Position numbers and translations under genes: made by a program | NCBI RefSeq assembly: GCF_900590755.1 | Contig: NZ_UUOC01000001.1 | Location: 186,001-250,000, forward strand | Direction of reading: 5' to 3' | DNA length: 64,000 bases | Source: Pseudomonas viridiflava | GTDB lineage: Bacteria > Pseudomonadota > Gammaproteobacteria > Pseudomonadales > Pseudomonadaceae | Notes under the pieces: generated by a model | Databases searched by the model: none | What the model saw: only the letters and a program-made list of their open reading frames with translations | What the model was told of the DNA's origin: nothing | Shown: positions 62,769 to 64,000 of the stretch, piece after piece | Layout: each line of letters begins with the position of its first letter | How positions within the stretch are numbered: the first letter of the stretch is position 1

Positions 62769-64000
62769 CAGTTCTCTTCTATGTCCAGCAAAAGGCCTTC
62801 CAGCGCGTCGCGATACTCGCCCGGCTCCTGCCAGAGGCCGCGTTGCTGGGCTTCCAGCATCCGCTCGGTCATGTCGCGCAACGCATCAGGATTATGCTGC
62901 TGTATGAATTCCCGGGTTGAAGGATCCAGCAAATAGGCATCGGCCAACAGTGCGTATTGGTGGTCGTCGATCAGCTCGGTGGTGGCATCAAAGGCAAACA
63001 GAAAGTCCACCGTAGCCGCCATCTCGAAAGCCCCTTTGTAGCCATGGCGTTTTACGCCATCGATCCACTTGGGATTGGCCGCCCGGGAGCGGATCACCCG
63101 GTTCAACTCTTCCTTCAGGGTGCGAATCTTCGGCAGATCGGGCTGACTATGATCGCCGTGATAGCTGGCAGTCTTCTGCCCGCTGAGGCTTTCAGCGGCG
63201 GCAAGCATGCCGCCCTGGAACTGGTAATAGTCATTAGAGTCGAGCAGATCGTGCTCACGGTTATCCTGGTTCTGCACCACGGCCTGGACTTGCGACAGGC
63301 GTTTGGCAAAGCGCTCCCGTGCAGGCGTGCCCTCATCGCCAGCGCCATAGGCGTAACCGCCCCAGTTCAGATACACCTCGGCCAAGTCATCACGGCTCTG
63401 CCACAAGCGAGCATCGATAGCGCCTTGCACACCGGCACCGTAAGCACCGGGCTTGGCACCAAAAACGCGCCATCCCGCTTGTCTTGAGGCTTGATCGACA
63501 TCCAGACCCTGGCTTTGCAGCGTCGCCCGCTCCTCGCGCACTTTGGCAGCCAGCGGGTTCAGGTCGTCCGGCTCGTCCAGTGCCGCGACTGCCTGAACAG
63601 CGGCGTCGAACAGGCGAATCAGATTGGCGAATGCATCGCGGAAAAATCCCGAGACCCGCAGCGTGACATCCACCCGTGGTCGGTCAAGCAGGCTCAGGGG
63701 CAGGATTTCAAAATCATCCACCCGCTGACTGCCCGCGGCCCACACCGGTCGAACGCCCATCAGCGCCATGGCCTGGGCAATATCATCGCCGCCAGTGCGC
63801 ATGGTGGCCGTGCCCCAAACCGACAGACCAAGTTGACGTAAATGATCACCATGATCCTGTAAGTGCCTCTCCAGCAACAGATTTGCTGATTGAAAACCAA
63901 TCCGCCAAGCCGTAGTGGTGGGCAGGTTACGGACATCCACCGAGAAGAAATTACGTCCGGTGGGCAGCACGTCCAGGCGACCGCGACTCGGTGCACCGCT
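62768..64000 (-). CDS. cobN: Cobaltochelatase subunit CobN, C-terminal part
   Basis: The last 410 residues are in the window; the start lies beyond the right edge. Typical CobN sequences: RGRLDVLPTGRNFFSVDVRN at the left, RTGGDDIAQAMALMGVRPVW, PRVDVTLRVSGFFRDAFANL, FGAKPGAYGAGVQGAIDARL, EELNRVIRSRAANPKWIDGV. It is the large catalytic subunit of the aerobic B12 pathway cobalt chelatase. Coupled to the downstream ATPase gene through TGATG. Confidence 0.95.
   Translation of the reverse strand, partial: SGAPSRGRLDVLPTGRNFFSVDVRNLPTTTAWRIGFQSANLLLERHLQDHGDHLRQLGLSVWGTATMRTGGDDIAQAMALMGVRPVWAAGSQRVDDFEILPLSLLDRPRVDVTLRVSGFFRDAFANLIRLFDAAVQAVAALDEPDDLNPLAAKVREERATLQSQGLDVDQASRQAGWRVFGAKPGAYGAGVQGAIDARLWQSRDDLAEVYLNWGGYAYGAGDEGTPARERFAKRLSQVQAVVQNQDNREHDLLDSNDYYQFQGGMLAAAESLSGQKTASYHGDHSQPDLPKIRTLKEELNRVIRSRAANPKWIDGVKRHGYKGAFEMAATVDFLFAFDATTELIDDHQYALLADAYLLDPSTREFIQQHNPDALRDMTERMLEAQQRGLWQEPGEYRDALEGLLLDIEEN

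Noticed and set aside
61923..62936. 337-codon plus-strand frame antisense to chlI/cobN
   Set aside because: Opposite-strand shadow of two certain genes; no recognisable domain.

Overview
The window looks like a chromosomal segment of a Pseudomonas species, probably of the fluorescens/syringae side of the genus. The reasons are the overall protein similarity, the DUF1652 and PsMT-type metallothionein families, an oxaloacetate decarboxylase of the P. aeruginosa PA4872 type, and REP/REPIN palindromes of the GTAGGAGC...GCGAT kind. No rRNA, tRNA or CRISPR was seen.

Region 1 (1-11 kb) is amino-acid uptake and catabolism. It holds the 5' part of a solute-binding protein, 5-oxoprolinase genes pxpA (minus) and pxpBC (plus), a solute-binding protein with an agmatinase-family hydrolase, and a LysR regulator divergent from a polar amino-acid ABC transporter operon that ends in L-threonine aldolase. 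An oxaloacetate decarboxylase follows.

Region 2 (12-41 kb) is accessory and rich in stress genes. It has two soluble histidine kinases, a CsbD/DUF883-like protein, three KGG-repeat proteins (YciG-like), a metallothionein directly before a complete cyoABCDE quinol oxidase operon, DUF2934, a ClpP-fold protein coupled to a hybrid kinase, a zinc alcohol dehydrogenase with a SRPBCC partner, and DUF1652. It continues with a stand-alone CheB, a 1376-residue CheB-CheR-PAS-kinase-receiver fusion, an OBAP/DUF1264 lipoprotein, Mn-catalase and a YciE/YciF ferritin-like protein. It ends at a broken tyrosine integrase (about 40-41 kb). KGG + YciE/F + Mn-catalase is the content of the enterobacterial yciGFE-katN stress operon, here spread over separate units. 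I saw no REP elements in this stretch, unlike 49-61 kb, which together with the integrase remnant suggests an acquired island (inference).

Region 3 (41-47.5 kb) holds an SDR/HxlR divergent pair with a palindromic operator, then envelope modification: histidine phosphatase, EptA phosphoethanolamine transferase, a PAP2 phosphatase and an OmpR-type regulator without an adjacent kinase.

Region 4 (47.6-64 kb) is more core-like, with several REPINs: amidase, lipoprotein, a LysR gene broken by a stop codon next to succinate-semialdehyde dehydrogenase, an MFS carrier, DUF3830, a PmrB-like kinase, DUF1294, uppP, a NadR-like kinase and a VpsR-like AAA+ regulator with an altered GAFTGA loop. The window closes with cobN-chlI/chlD. 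The most striking molecular feature is at the chlI/chlD junction: an A AAA AAG slippery heptamer, a 5-nt spacer and a strong hairpin, predicted to make both the ATPase-only and the ATPase-VWA chelatase subunits from one gene by -1 frameshifting.
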